Origin: Bathynomus jamesi
Lineage: Eukaryota > Arthropoda > Malacostraca > Isopoda > Cirolanidae
Direction of reading: 5' to 3'
Assembly: GCA_023014485.1 (NCBI GenBank)
Contig: JAJOZX010001568.1
Span: 38,501-102,500, forward strand
DNA length: 64,000 bases
The position numbers and the translations under genes were made by a program. How positions within the stretch are numbered: position 1 is the stretch's first letter; every line of letters starts with the position of its first letter. Below the pieces are notes generated by a model that was given only the letters and a program-made list of their open reading frames with translations, was not told the DNA's origin and made no database searches. Shown in pieces: positions 1-10,291 of the stretch.

Positions 1-504
1 TTACAGCATCCGCACTTACTGTACTTCCCAGGTACAGAGAACGAAGTGAAAACGCATCCGAACGCTACGTACGAGTGCTGAACGATAATACAATTAAAAC
101 GAGATGTAAAAACAATTATTCATGTATTTAGTTTAGGGGTGGAGTGGGTCTTGGCATCGGACATTTGGAGAAGGCGTGTGATATTTATATTTTTAGTATT
201 TACGACTGAAACATGTTCACTGACTAGAATTCATTACATTTTAATTGCTTTACGAAAGATGAGTGAGCATTGATCGATATTAATTTATCATATTTAATAG
301 ATTATTCCAAAATTTAACCTCTGAATAATTGTAAGAATGTCTACTGCACTGAACACTATAATTTGCCTTTGAAAAACGTTCACGTTCTACATATTTTGCA
401 CGATGTTTGTCGTGTATTTGACTTTCCATGAAATTTTCAGTTAATATCGGAATACGTTGTTTTGTAATTCTAAACATTAAATAACACTTCTATACTTCAA
501 ATAC
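1..504. other. No recognisable feature
   Basis: AT-rich sequence without a supported gene or repeat. The short reverse-strand reading frame near 280-477 has no family resemblance that I recognise. Confidence 0.5.
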
Positions 505-1436
505 TTCTATTTTTGAAGTATAAGTGTAACAGTGTTAAGTTTTTCTCTTTTCGTTTATTAAGGGTTAGTGATGCAATCACAGGCACTCCCGTTCCCACAA
601 CACCAATCGTAATATGTGTCCGTCAGCGACAAGTGATGCTTTATGCGAGTCAGTAGTTATAGTGAAGTCTGGTATTAGTTTATTTTTGGTAATTAACAGA
701 ACGTTTGTTTTATTTTTATTTAAGGATAATATTTTGGTTTTCAGCCAGTAATAGACTACCGTGATGTGTCTCATTTATTTTATCACTTCATTAAGGGATG
801 CAAGATCGCTGTTTGAGAATATCAAAGAAGCATAATACTGAAATCCTTTCCCATTATGCGAGTTTATGAAAGTCGTTTATATACAGTATGCAGATAAAAA
901 ATAATAGGGGACCCAAAATACTCCTTTGTAGGATGCCATATGTAATGTTTAATTCGGAAGTTATAATGTCATTTTCTTTGAGGTATTGACTTTTGTTGCA
1001 TAAATATGATCTGAACCAATTTCATGCACATCCCTTATTCCATAGTAAGGTAATTTAGCAATAATTATGTCATGGAAGATTGTCCTTTACGAACAAAATA
1101 GAAGACTCTTTGTTATTAATGTTTTATATAATACATCAATACGGCCGAAACTGTGCTGCTTGTTTTATGGACTTCCCTGAAGCCAAAGGTTCTTTTCATC
1201 ATCAAAGTGTTTTGAGAGTTGCTTATAAACAAGTTTTTCAAATATCTTCCCCAATATAGGTAAAATAGATAAAGATCGATAATTCACTGGTCTACAGCCA
1301 AAATGCTTCGGAAATAAAAGTAGTCAATCTTTACTAATTTTGGGTCACTGAATACGAAAATGATGCCTAAAATTGCCAATTGGCTCTATTTATAAATATA
1401 TCAGGCAACCCTGCACCCTACTAACTGGACTGCATC

Positions 1437-1825
1437 TGTCGCGTAATATGTAGACGCCTGTGACACATCGACGCATTGATTCTACTGCGCATGCGCATAG
1501 TTATACTTTTTTATTTTAATAAATTAATGTAAATATATACATATATATATACACAATAAAATGTAATTTTAAATTTATCTATTACATTATGTATTTGTAA
1601 ATTATTTATTAAAAAATAGATTGGATCATTTTAACATATTGCTGCCCATAATGTTTTTGATATTAATATAAATGGAATACGAACCTAACTTAACCTTACC
1701 TAATTTAAAATTATTAAAATGCAATGTAATTACATTAATTTATTAAAATAAAAAAATATAACTACGCGCATGCGCAGTAGAGTCAAGGCGTCGATGTGTC
1801 ACAGGCGTCTACGTATTACGCCACA
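1437..1825. mobile_element. MITE nested in the TIR transposon
   Basis: Inverted repeats of about 70 bp (left 1437-1505, right 1757-1825) begin TGTCGCGTAATA and TGTGGCGTAATA and contain TAGACGCCTGTGACACATCG and CTACTGCGCATGCGC. GCATC flanks both sides (1432-1436, 1826-1830), a 5-bp target duplication. The interior is AT-rich and has no coding capacity. Confidence 0.85.
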
Positions 1826-1925
1826 GCATCAGTTCATTCGCGGAAGTCATACAGTGCACTCTTGTCAAACTTTTTTTAGTGTTTGCTTTTGAAACTGAAT
1901 TTTTTTCAGCCTAATTTGAACAAAG

Positions 1926-3624
1926 ATGCCTCGTAATTGCGTGAACAGTGTAGATAACTTCGGTTATGTTTGTGGAGAATTGACTTTTGCATCACAAAAG
2001 TGTGCTATAACCGCCGTGATTAGGAAAGCCTATCACCTTTATTTTGGCTGTAAGATTGGAGATCAGGACAAGAGCTGGGTCCCACACATATGCTGCAATA
2101 CTTGTGCAACAAACCTTCGCCAGTGGTTGAATCGGAAAAGGAAATCTATGCCTTTTGCAGTGCCAATGGTGTGGAGGGAACCAACAGATCATGTCAGCAA
2201 TTGTTACTTCTGCCTGGTGCCTCCAGTCAAGAAAGGTATTTGCAAGAAGAAAAAGTGGATTTTATAATATCCGAATATACCCTCTGCTATATGCCCCGGT
2301 ACCTCACGGCGAAGGACTACCCGTTCCTGAGCCCCCACACTCATTCTCCCTGGAGTCAGAGGACGAGGAGAATGAAGGAACTTGCGAAACTTGTGAGCCT
2401 TCAACTTCACAAGACCCTGAATTTGTTTATAACTTGACATCTTCTAAACCGCACATGATAACTCAGAATGAATTAAACGACCTTATCAGAGATTTAGAAC
2501 TGCCAAAGAGTAAGGCAGAGCTGTTGAGCTCCAGATTGCAGCAGTGGAATCTCCTCGCTGAAAATGTTAGAGTGTGTAAGTTTCGTGACCGTCAGAAAGA
2601 TTTTGTCCCATTCTTCATCATGGAAGGTGACCTTGTAGCTTGCAACGACATCGATGGTCTGATGGCAGCTCTCAACATTATTCACAATCCTGATGAGTGG
2701 AGACTGTTCATTGATTCATCGAAGTTGAGTCTAAAAGCTGTTTTGTTGCATGTTGGCAACGTATTGCCATCAATTCCAGTTGGTCATGCAGTCTACATGA
2801 AGGAAACATATGACAACATGAAGCAACTTTTGAACTGCATAAACTATGACAAACATCAGTGGCAGGTTTGTGGTGACTTGAAAGTTGTTGCAATCGTGCT
2901 TGGACTGCAGCCGGGCTACACTAAGTATTGCTGTTTTCTGTGTGAATGGGATAGTCGGGCTAGGACTTCTCATTACATCAAGAAGGATTGGCCGCTCCGA
3001 CACTCATTGGAACCTGGAACAAAAAATGTTCAGTATCTTCCACTTGTAGAATCGAACAAGATTTTGTTACCACCCTTACACATCAAACTGGGCGTCATGA
3101 AAATTTTTGTTAAGGCTATGATGATAAAACGGGGGCAGCTTTTAACTACCTCGGTGGTAATTCCCAATGCTCAGTGAAGCAAAAATCAAGGAGGGTGTAT
3201 TTGTTGGTCCACAGATCCGCGAGCTTCTTAGAGATGAGGAGTTCGACCGTATCCTAGGTGGTGAGGAGAAGACAGCGTGGAATGCTTTCCGGTTAGTAGC
3301 AACCAATTTTCTCGGAAATACCAAAGCTGACAATTACAGGGAGCTGGTGGGAAACCTGCTGTTGTCCTATCAAAAAATGGGCTGCAATATGTCTTTAAAG
3401 ATACATTTTCTCCATTCGCACCTGGAACTTTTCCGGCCAACTGCGGAGCAGTCATCGATGAACATGGTGAACGATTCCACCAGGATATCTCTGCGATGGA
3501 GAAACGCTACCAGGGGAAATGGAGTCCATCATTGTTAGCAGACTACTGCTGGACAATAACAAGAGATGCTCCAGAAGTTGAATACAAGAGACAAGCAAAG
3601 AAGCGACGGGTTGAATCAATATAG
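1926..3624 (+). pseudogene. Cysteine-rich DDE-like transposase, copy 1 (broken)
   Basis: This is the protein gene of the TIR transposon. It begins MPRNCVNSVDNFGYVCGE and has an N-terminal cysteine-rich region (YVCG, HICCNTC, NCYFC), probably a zinc-binding DNA-recognition domain. The middle has FIDSSKLSLKAVLL, CGDLKVVAIVLGLQ and YTKYCCFLCEWDSR, which look like a catalytic core with conserved Asp residues plus a second cysteine cluster. The end carries NFLGN, CNMSLKIHFLHSH and HGERFHQDI. An in-frame TAA interrupts it at about 2265, and frame changes occur near 2300, 3160 and 3430; the last frame stops at 3624. The 54589 copy shows the expected uninterrupted order. Function as a transposase is inferred from the TIRs; I cannot name the superfamily. 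Confidence 0.75.
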
Positions 3625-4033
3625 TGACTGCATTATACAGGTATGTTACTAATATATGGTATACATATACGCAAAATGTGTAACTTAAATTTTCTTGGAA
3701 ACTGCAGCCAATCAACTGTTTTTATGGTCATATTCGTTTTCAGCACCCCAAAATCCATAATAGGAAACACATTTTATCTCCGAAGCACAAACTTTTTCAA
3801 AATTTGTAGACCAGTGAATTAGAAAGTAGTGACTCGTCTCCTTCATTTGAATAGTGAAACATTCTTGCCTTGGTTGAAGTGTGAATGAACACTATTGATA
3901 AAAAGGGAGGAAAAAAGTTCGAAGAGCACTTAAACACTGTATTAGAAATAGTACCTAAGTGACATGATTTGTTTTTAAGGATGGAAATTACCATTCTGAC
4001 CTCTCTGTGATGCGACAAATCGAGGGGGCAAGA

Positions 4034-4492
4034 TTGCCAAGATTCTCCTCATAGCTGTGAGTGGAAGACTTAAGAACGGAAGCAAAGTAGTAATTTAATT
4101 TGTTATATTTAGAGGGTTGTTATAAATGATATTATTTACAGTTACATTTATGGTAAAAACAATTTGTTCTTTTTTCTTACGTAAAATTTCATTAACCAAT
4201 TTCCGTTGTTTCTCTGAACCGTCTTTACTCAATATAAAACCTTCTAAATTATAACTTCTTTTTGAGGATGCATTCTATAAGAAGTTTTTCCTTCCTTTAG
4301 GTATCGAAGCTTCTTCTTGGCAGATGATATAATAACTTCTTTTAATGAAACATACTGTAGCTTCTTCAGATAGAAGATAATATTTCCGCGTATAGAAGAA
4401 GGTCGCGACAAGTCTTTGTTTTCCTCGTTTGTATTCCTTAAATTCATTGCTATAATAATACTAATATTTTTAATTGATTATTAATAGGTTTG
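4034..4492. other. No recognisable feature
   Basis: AT-rich sequence with several scattered AACTTCTT-like words around 4250-4340. I see no gene and no clear repeat unit. Confidence 0.4.
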
Positions 4493-4494
4493 TA

Positions 4495-4631
4495 CACGAT
4501 GTTCAAAAAGTCGCACCACATTCGAAAAATTTATTTATTATACATATTAGTTATAAATTAGTTATTAGTTATAAATTAGTTAGTTAGTATTATAAATTTT
4601 CCGAGTGTAGCGCGACTTTTTGAACACCCCG
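4495..4631. mobile_element. Mariner-type MITE
   Basis: A 137-bp element with TIRs of about 35 bp that share GTTCAAAAAGTCGC at both ends, followed by CATTCGAAAAATT-like sequence. It is flanked by TA on both sides (4493-4494, 4632-4633), as expected of Tc1/mariner insertion. The interior is a short AT-rich stretch with TTAGTTATAAA repeats and no coding capacity. Confidence 0.8.
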
Positions 4632-4633
4632 TA

Positions 4634-5288
4634 TAAGTGTGGTAGTTCTTTGGTCATTCTACCTTTTGTTACTATTTATTATAAAAAATTAAATGATTTT
4701 TGTCAGATGGCACGTGAAGGAAGTTTATTTAATCTGGACTTTGTCTTTTTTGGACTATATTTATCGCGATAATGGGATAAACTTCGTTAAATGCCTTTTT
4801 CAGGATGTTGGAAAACTTTACAAAATTTTAATTTATATCATTTGCTCATTCTAAAACTTTTGACAAGAGGTTTATTGTTTCGAATTTGTTTTTACATTAA
4901 CGAATTCTATTTCTTTTCCTAACTTTTAGTTTTATGCGATTTTTTTGGTTTAACGGAAGTGGTTAGAAATATCCGAAAGGAAACTACCGGCACTGTCATT
5001 TAGCAAACTTTCGCGCCATATGATGTGGTGAATAAACGTTGAGAGTATTTTATAGTTGTATTTTCACGGTTGAACCGTGTAGTATTTGGGTAGGAAAAAT
5101 ATATTATCATATATTATTTGCACGGTAATATATGGTAATATATAGTGATATATTATTTATAAGTTGTTTTCGATCCTTATATTTACTACATACAAAATAA
5201 GGATTAAAAGCTGCGAAAATTCTATTTTATTATCGTTTGAAAAAAAGTTTTTATTCTCAAACACTTCAACGAAGCGTCTGTTATGAAC
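4634..5288. other. No recognisable feature
   Basis: AT-rich sequence with no supported gene, RNA or repeat. Confidence 0.4.
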
Positions 5289-5289
5289 C

Positions 5290-5291
5290 AT

Positions 5292-5332
<41 letters not shown>
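5290..5332. repeat. (CA)n/(TA)n microsatellite
   Basis: A compound run of ACAC followed by TATA, directly next to the outer end of the Penelope-like tail at 5334. Confidence 0.9.
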
Positions 5333-5333
<1 letters not shown>

Positions 5334-5375
5334 GATGAATAAACCACGAAGGAAAAAGAAACACAAAGGGGTGCT

Positions 5376-5405
5376 CAAGCGCTTTCGTCTAATGACATCC
5401 TCAGG
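5376..5405 (-). ncRNA. Hammerhead-ribozyme-like core (PLE E)
   Basis: On the minus strand: CTGAGGA, one unpaired T, stem GTC / loop ATTA / stem GAC, then GAAA. This is the CUGANGA-stem II-GAAA layout of hammerhead ribozymes, which are established features of PLE terminal repeats. Activity is not shown by sequence alone. Confidence 0.6.
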
Positions 5406-6668
5406 AACACTGGAGTGAAAGGACAGATCAGGGCAATATATAGGTTACAAAAATAAACAAACATACATACATATTCATATATATATACATATATAATATA
5501 TATATATATACATACATATATATAGTAAGCATAGAAAAAATTGTGGGAGGAGCAAACATTTATATGGAAGATTGACACTTATAGCACTTCAGCCGACATT
5601 CAATATAAATTCAAAAGGCTTGTTTATGAAACAGGTCACAAAAGAATAAAGAAATAAAAATAAATATAAATATAAATTGAGAAAAAATTAATTACAAAAT
5701 AGTGTCTTAGTGATATATATATGATACAGCCTAAAAAACTATAAAGAAATAAACCAGCAAATAAAAAACCCACAAATATATATACATACATATATATATA
5801 TATGCACTTTGGCCGACCTTCAATATAAATTCAAATGGCTTGTTTATGGAACAGGTCACAAAAGAATAAAGAAATAAAAATAAAAATAATTATAAATATA
5901 AAAAGTGCCATAGTGATATATATGTCCCAGCCAAAAAAAAAATAAATAAAAATAAAGAAATAAACCAATAAAAAAAAAAAAAATTAAAAAATAATAATAA
6001 TAAATTGAAAGATAAATTTTAAGAGAGGCACACCAATTTATAAGGGAAAAATTACCACAGGTTTTTTAGTTATTGTCTGAATCATGCATATTATAGTCAC
6101 AAACGAATAAAAAAGTACAAGTAAATATAAATTGGAAAACAAAATGATGCCTAGATGATATATAAAGAACCATAAAAATATATACAACATATATACGGTA
6201 TATACGAAATATAAACGCAATATATACAGAATATATATATATATATATATATGCATAAGGGAAAAAATTACCCAAGATTTGTTTTTATAATTATTGTCTG
6301 AAAAAACGGTAGGTCGCAAACGAATAAAGAAATAAAAATAAATATAAATTGAAAAAATTACAAATAATACATCTGTCGGCCAAAGTGCATATATATATAT
6401 ATGTATGTATATATATTTGTGGTTTTTTTATTTGCTGGTTTATTTCTTTATAGTTTTTTAGGCTGTATCATATATATATCACTAAGACACTATTTTGTAA
6501 TTAATTTTTTCTCAATTTATATTTATATTTATTTTTATTTCTTTATTCTTTTGTGACCTGTTTCATAAACAAGCCTTTTGAATTTATATTGAATGTCGGC
6601 TGAAGTGCTATAAGTGTCAATCTTCCATATAAATGTTTGCTCCTCCCACAATTTTTTCTATGCTTACT

Positions 6669-6699
<31 letters not shown>

Positions 6700-6785
6700 A
6701 TATATGTATATATATGAATATGTATGTATGTTTGTTTATTTTTGTAACCTATATATTGCCCTGATCTGTCCTTTCACTCCAGTGT

Positions 6786-6820
6786 TCCTGAGGATGTCAT
6801 TAGACGAAAGCGCTTGAGCA
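6786..6820 (+). ncRNA. Hammerhead-ribozyme-like core (PLE E)
   Basis: Plus-strand copy with the same boxes as the one at 5376-5405: CTGAGGA, T, stem GTC/GAC around ATTA, then GAAAGCG. Confidence 0.6.
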
Positions 6821-6922
6821 CCCCTTTGTGTTTCTTTTTCCTTCGTGGTTTATTCATCATAAATATTTTTCACGTGTCACTTTCGTGAAATAATTTTTCA
6901 TATATATATATATATATATATA

Positions 6923-7488
6923 CAGGGTGTCCGAGAATTATCTGTACAATGTTTGGCTGTTATTAAAAGTCAACCATGAAGTGTAGAAATTCCAGTGTTG
7001 TCCCATTTTACAGAGAATCTCATTAAGTGTTTTCTGATACCAAGTTTTGACAAGTTTTTTAGAAATTCCAGTGTGTCCGAACATTATCTGTACAATTTCA
7101 TCTTTTAATAAAATTCTTGATAACACACGTAAAATTCTTAAACAAGATTATTTAGAATCTGTATTTCAAAAGTTTCTTTTATTAAAGTAACGTTGTTACA
7201 AACATTCGATATGTGCACCATTAGTGATTCGCAAAACATCCAATCGATACTCCAAATGTTGCCATGTACGCTGCAGCATATCCACATCAATTCGCTCAAT
7301 AGCAGCTGTGATTCTTGCTTTTAAATCATCAATGTCTGTCACCCGCGTACATTTCTAAAAACTTGTCAAAACGTGGTATCAAAAAAAACTTAATGAGATT
7401 CTCTGTAAAATGGGACAACATGGAATTTCTACACTTCATGGTTGACTTTTAATAACAACCAAAATTGTACAGATAATTCTCGGACACC

Positions 7489-7491
<3 letters not shown>
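6923..7491 (-). mobile_element. Internally deleted mariner-like element
   Basis: TIRs of about 140 bp start CAGGGTGTCCGAGAATTATC at each end, inside TA repeats. The right TIR is the inverse of the left, with small differences. Between them lies only the last part of a transposase gene, so the element is a non-autonomous deletion derivative that kept the 3' coding end. Confidence 0.85.
7196..7350 (-). pseudogene. Mariner-like transposase C-terminus
   Basis: About 50 codons on the minus strand read VTDIDDLKARITAAIERIDV and later RTWQHLEYRLDVLR before NGAHIECL and a stop at 7196. This matches the C-terminal tail of IS630/Tc1/mariner transposases, which normally ends in a GxHIE motif. The catalytic domain is absent, so it cannot be active. 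Confidence 0.75.

Positions 7492-7538
<47 letters not shown>
7492..7538. repeat. (TA)n microsatellite
   Basis: Pure TA run directly abutting the right TIR of the deleted mariner. Confidence 0.95.
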
Positions 7539-7539
7539 C

Positions 7540-7903
7540 CTAACACACTTAATTTTTCATTTTTTTAGTATTGCATTTGCAGCCCAGGTTTCTGAAATTG
7601 TGTACATAAATTTTAATTCCTCCAATTTTTCTCCGTCACGATAAGTCTGATAATATTGTAACTTTCTATGGGATATAAATATTTAGTTATTTCAGTTACG
7701 TAAGTTTACTTTAGGGCTAAGATATCAAATTTTATTCCAATTATTGGTAATATTTTAATTTTAATACTCGTATATTCTGTAGCACTTCAAACTTTGAGGC
7801 GTGCGCCTGCTCTAACATTCACAGTCAATGCCCAAAAATTATTATTGAAATTGGGATGACTCGAATTTAAATAAATATAATACCATAATATTTTTCTTGC
7901 TGA

Positions 7904-7953
<50 letters not shown>

Positions 7954-8320
7954 CGTAACATACTTTTAAAAAATCTTCAAATTATCTTCAATTTAAATTA
8001 TGTTTTAGTAGTTGTAACAGGTTTAGGTAAGTCGTTCAGTTGAGCATTTCACAGTTTTAAGAGTTAAAAAGAGAAAAAAAAAAATCGTAAGATTAAAACA
8101 ATTCTAATAATAATTATTGTTACGGAAAGGAAAAAAATGTATTGAGGCAAATCGCTTCAAAATGAATTTAATTCCCTTTTAAGAATTACAAATTTCTTTA
8201 AGGTCTTACAAAAGTCGCATAAACAATACAAAAAAGGTTCATTTTCGAAACACATCCTAAATAATCATTTTCTTTAGTCATATTCCGAAGTTATATTAAC
8301 TTATTTGCAAATAATGTTAC
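7540..8320. other. No gene; contains a (GA)n run
   Basis: AT-rich sequence without a supported gene. A GA microsatellite lies at about 7901-7951. Confidence 0.5.
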
Positions 8321-8322
<2 letters not shown>

Positions 8323-8362
<40 letters not shown>

Positions 8363-8367
8363 GTTAC

Positions 8368-8425
<58 letters not shown>
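8323..8425. repeat. (TA)n microsatellite with internal ATGTTACATT
   Basis: Two TA runs separated by one short ATGTTACATT unit, which also stands just left of the array. The SINE at 8430 starts immediately after. Confidence 0.95.
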
Positions 8426-8429
<4 letters not shown>

Positions 8430-8430
<1 letters not shown>

Positions 8431-8727
8431 CGCCTCGGTGGTGTAGTGGTTAGCGTCGCTGACTACGAATCCATCAGCCCCGGGTTCGAGATCCGACGGC
8501 AGCCGGCGCGCAGCAAAACCCAGCTGCTCATCCTCCCACACAATAAAAAGAAAGTGGTTGTTAGATAAATGGGTACCCTAGGTGGCCTAGTGGTTAAGAC
8601 GCTGGGCTGCTGATGGGGAGTGGTTCGGATTCCACGTTAAACTGTAGGTCTAAGGTGGAGTGAAAAGCTTGATCTTCGTCAGAATGAACAATTCGGGCGG
8701 AAGCTAACCAAAGGTTAACCAAAGGTT
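8430..8727 (+). mobile_element. Dimeric tRNA-derived SINE, copy 1
   Basis: It contains two tRNA-like units in a row. Unit 1 has an A box around GGTGTAGTGGTTAGCG and a B box GGTTCGAGATCC (8483-8494). Unit 2 has an A box GTGGCCTAGTGG (8582-8593), a Ser/Leu-tRNA-like GGTTAAGACGCTGGGCTGCT, and a B box GGTTCGGATTCC (8622-8633). The tail reads AAGCTTGATCTTCGTCAGAA and ends in AACCAAAGGTTAACCAAAGG. Both units carry internal RNA polymerase III promoter boxes. Further copies are at 30079, 32988 and 50087, with fragments at 42783 and 44295. Confidence 0.85.
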
Positions 8728-8734
8728 TTATATA

Positions 8735-9876
8735 CAGGGTGTTTGAAAACTTTCTGTACAAATTGTAATGGGGGATAGGCAACACCAAGACAAACCCTTT
8801 TCGTCTATAAGTGTATGTCCGCTGACGTCACCATTCGGCGCGAGAGGGCGCCGCTGCAATTGGCTAAAAGGTGAAGTGGGCTAGACTCGCGCTTGCCGCG
8901 GGCATTCTTAAATCGGACGTAGTACGCGTAACATGGAGCGCTTCACGACTGCTGTGATGGCTGACATGCATATGGTGTATGGGGCTGCCAATGGAAACGG
9001 AAGAGCTGCTGTGAGGTTGTACCGACAGCGCTTCCCAAACAGACGCGTGCCAAACCACCAAACGTTTGCGCATTTGCATCGGCGACTGCGAGAAACTGGA
9101 ACATTCCATGCAAACATGCATGACACTGGTCGGGAGAGAAACGTGCGCACTCCTGACATGGAAGAAGAAATCCTACGGCGATTTGAGGACAATCCAAGCG
9201 CAAGCACGCGAGGTGTTGCACGTATCCTCGGTGTGAACCACGACCTGGTCTGGAGAGTGTTGCACGAGCAGCAGTTACATCCGTTTCATCGTCAGAGAGT
9301 CCAGGCATTACAACCTCGGGATTACCCTCTTCGTGTGGAATTCGCACGCTGGTTTCTGCAGCAGACAGCGGTGCAGCCTAATTTTCCGGCTTATGTGCTG
9401 TTCTCAGATGAGGCCTGTTTCACACGTGAGGGTGTGTTTAACATGCACAATTCTCACGTGTGGGCGCACGCAAATCCACATGCTACACGGGTGCATGCTC
9501 ATCAAGAACGGTTCGCCGTCAATGTTTGGGCGGGTATCGTCCATGGCAAGTTGCTGCTCGTGCAACACTCTTCAGACCAGGTCGTGGTTCACACCGAGGA
9601 TACGTGCAACACCTCGCGTGCTTGCGCTTGGATTGTCCTCAAATCGCCGTAGGATTCTTCTTCCATGAAGCCCTCCATATTACGCGTACTACGTCCGATT
9701 TAAGAATGCCCGCGGCAAGCGCGAGTCTAGCCCACTTCACCTTTTAGCCAATTGCAGCGGCGCCCTCTTGCGCCGAATGGTGACGTCAGCGGACATACAC
9801 TTATAGACGAAAAGGGTTTGTCTTGGTGTTGCCTATCCCCCATTACAGTTTGTACAGAAAGTTTTCAAACACCCTT
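8735..9876 (+). mobile_element. Mariner-like element rearranged into a foldback
   Basis: Long TIRs (about 210 bp, 8735-8940 and about 9670-9876) begin CAGGGTGTTTGAAAACTTTC inside TA. The right half of the transposase gene is missing. In its place, 9550-9665 is an inverted copy of 9160-9276 from the same gene. The result is two unequal inverted arms around a short unique centre. Confidence 0.85.
8933..9652 (+). pseudogene. Mariner/IS630-type transposase, truncated
   Basis: The frame starts MERFTTAVMADMHMVYG and continues through a helix-turn-helix region (RRVPNHQTFAHLHRRLRETG) to the first catalytic Asp in LFSDEACFTREGVFN and the block VNVWAGI. The next residues come from an inverted copy of the gene's own 5' half, so the second and third catalytic Asp residues are absent. 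A full transposase of this family is roughly 350 residues; here about 205 are genuine. It cannot be active, although the TIRs could be mobilised in trans. Confidence 0.85.
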
Positions 9877-9925
9877 ATATATATAATATATATATAATAT
9901 ATTATATATATATATATGAAATAGG

Positions 9926-10291
9926 ATGGTATGTTTGGTGCACTTTTGCGTTTTTTCATTTAACTTTTTATTAGTAAAGTTTTTAACTAATTTATGTTTG
10001 AATGTTTTTAGTTTTTAAGTTTTATTTTTATCATGCGTATATTTGTCATGCATATAATTTTTACTTTTTGTTTTTGGCTTATGCTTGTTTTATGCTTTTT
10101 AATTTTTATTCTTGAAGTGGTTTTATTCTGTACTATAAATTAGTTTTAGTTTTTGACATTCGTATATTTTTGTCATGCATTAATTTTAGCTTTTTATTTA
10201 TTAGGCCTTGAAAATGGGTAGAGTTGCCCGAAACGTCGGCTGCAGCCAAATATAATGACTTTTTTGATCTACGTCTTCGTTTTTATCCTAA
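9926..10291 (+). repeat. Left pseudo-LTR of PLE C
   Basis: Direct repeat of 12858-13224. It starts ATGGTATGTTTGGTGC and ends ...TTTTTATCCTAAAT. The first ATG of the coding region (10255) lies inside it. Confidence 0.85.
10205..10242 (+). ncRNA. Hammerhead-like core in left pseudo-LTR
   Basis: A CTTGAAAA box (variant of CTGANGA), stem GGG / CCC closing TAGAGTTG, then GAAACGTC. It is degenerate in the first box; activity is uncertain. Confidence 0.45.

Larger units (their letters stand above)
1285..3816 (+). mobile_element. TIR DNA transposon, copy 1 (CACTG termini)
   Basis: The left end reads CACTGGTCTACA inward at 1285 and the right end is its inverse at 3816. Both are followed by related subterminal sequence with TGCTTCGGA and a block ending in GAAAACGA- or ATACGAAAA-like sequence, so the TIRs run for about 100 bp. 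AATT is duplicated at 1281-1284 and 3817-3820. The host LINE reading frame is restored when one AATT and the element are removed, which fixes the ends and the 4-bp duplication. It carries a broken transposase-like gene and a 389-bp MITE. Related copies lie at 54036-56340 and 61673-62679. Confidence 0.85.
505..4031 (-). mobile_element. LINE relic split by a DNA transposon
   Basis: A degraded reverse transcriptase of a non-LTR retrotransposon (Jockey/CR1-like) reads on the minus strand in two blocks, 3821-4031 and 505-1284. In order, the minus-strand translation shows a GDESLLSN block, then NYRSLSILPILGKIFEKLVY (RT motif 1-2 region), a RSILGPLLFF block (the usual GxxQGSxLGPLLF) and WLKTKILSLNKNKTN (the usual W...N.LSLN..KT region after the catalytic box). 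It has many stops and frameshifts and is clearly dead. The two blocks are cleanly joined in frame if the 2.5-kb transposon at 1285-3816 and one AATT are removed, so the LINE was there first. The clade is not certain. Confidence 0.75.
5334..6862. mobile_element. Head-to-head pair of PLE family E tails
   Basis: Two nearly identical arms of about 480 bp in opposite orientation, 5334-5812 (minus) and 6383-6862 (plus). From inside outwards each arm has GGCTTGTTTATGAAACAGG, a GTTTGCTCCTCCCACAA block, an AT-rich stretch, a hammerhead-like core and the tail TTTCCTTCGTGGTTTATTCA. The same tail follows a PLE GIY-YIG relic at 49270-49912, which identifies the family. The spacer (5813-6382) holds a diverged extra copy of the inner block and AT-rich filler. 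No reverse transcriptase remains. Confidence 0.75.

Noticed and set aside
4250..4400. A tandem repeat of AACTTCTT-type words
   Set aside because: Spacing and context vary; no consistent unit could be defined.
8317..8541. Open frames made of YIYIYI repeats over TA arrays, here and at many other loci
   Set aside because: They are translations of (TA)n microsatellites, not genes.
8430..8640. tRNA-like units with perfect B boxes as functional tRNA genes
   Set aside because: They occur in tandem pairs at several loci with a common SINE tail and do not fold cleanly as complete tRNAs.
9400..9933. Opposite-strand 134-codon frame over the mariner gene as a separate protein
   Set aside because: It is a shadow of the transposase frame; its composition follows the codon pattern of the true gene.
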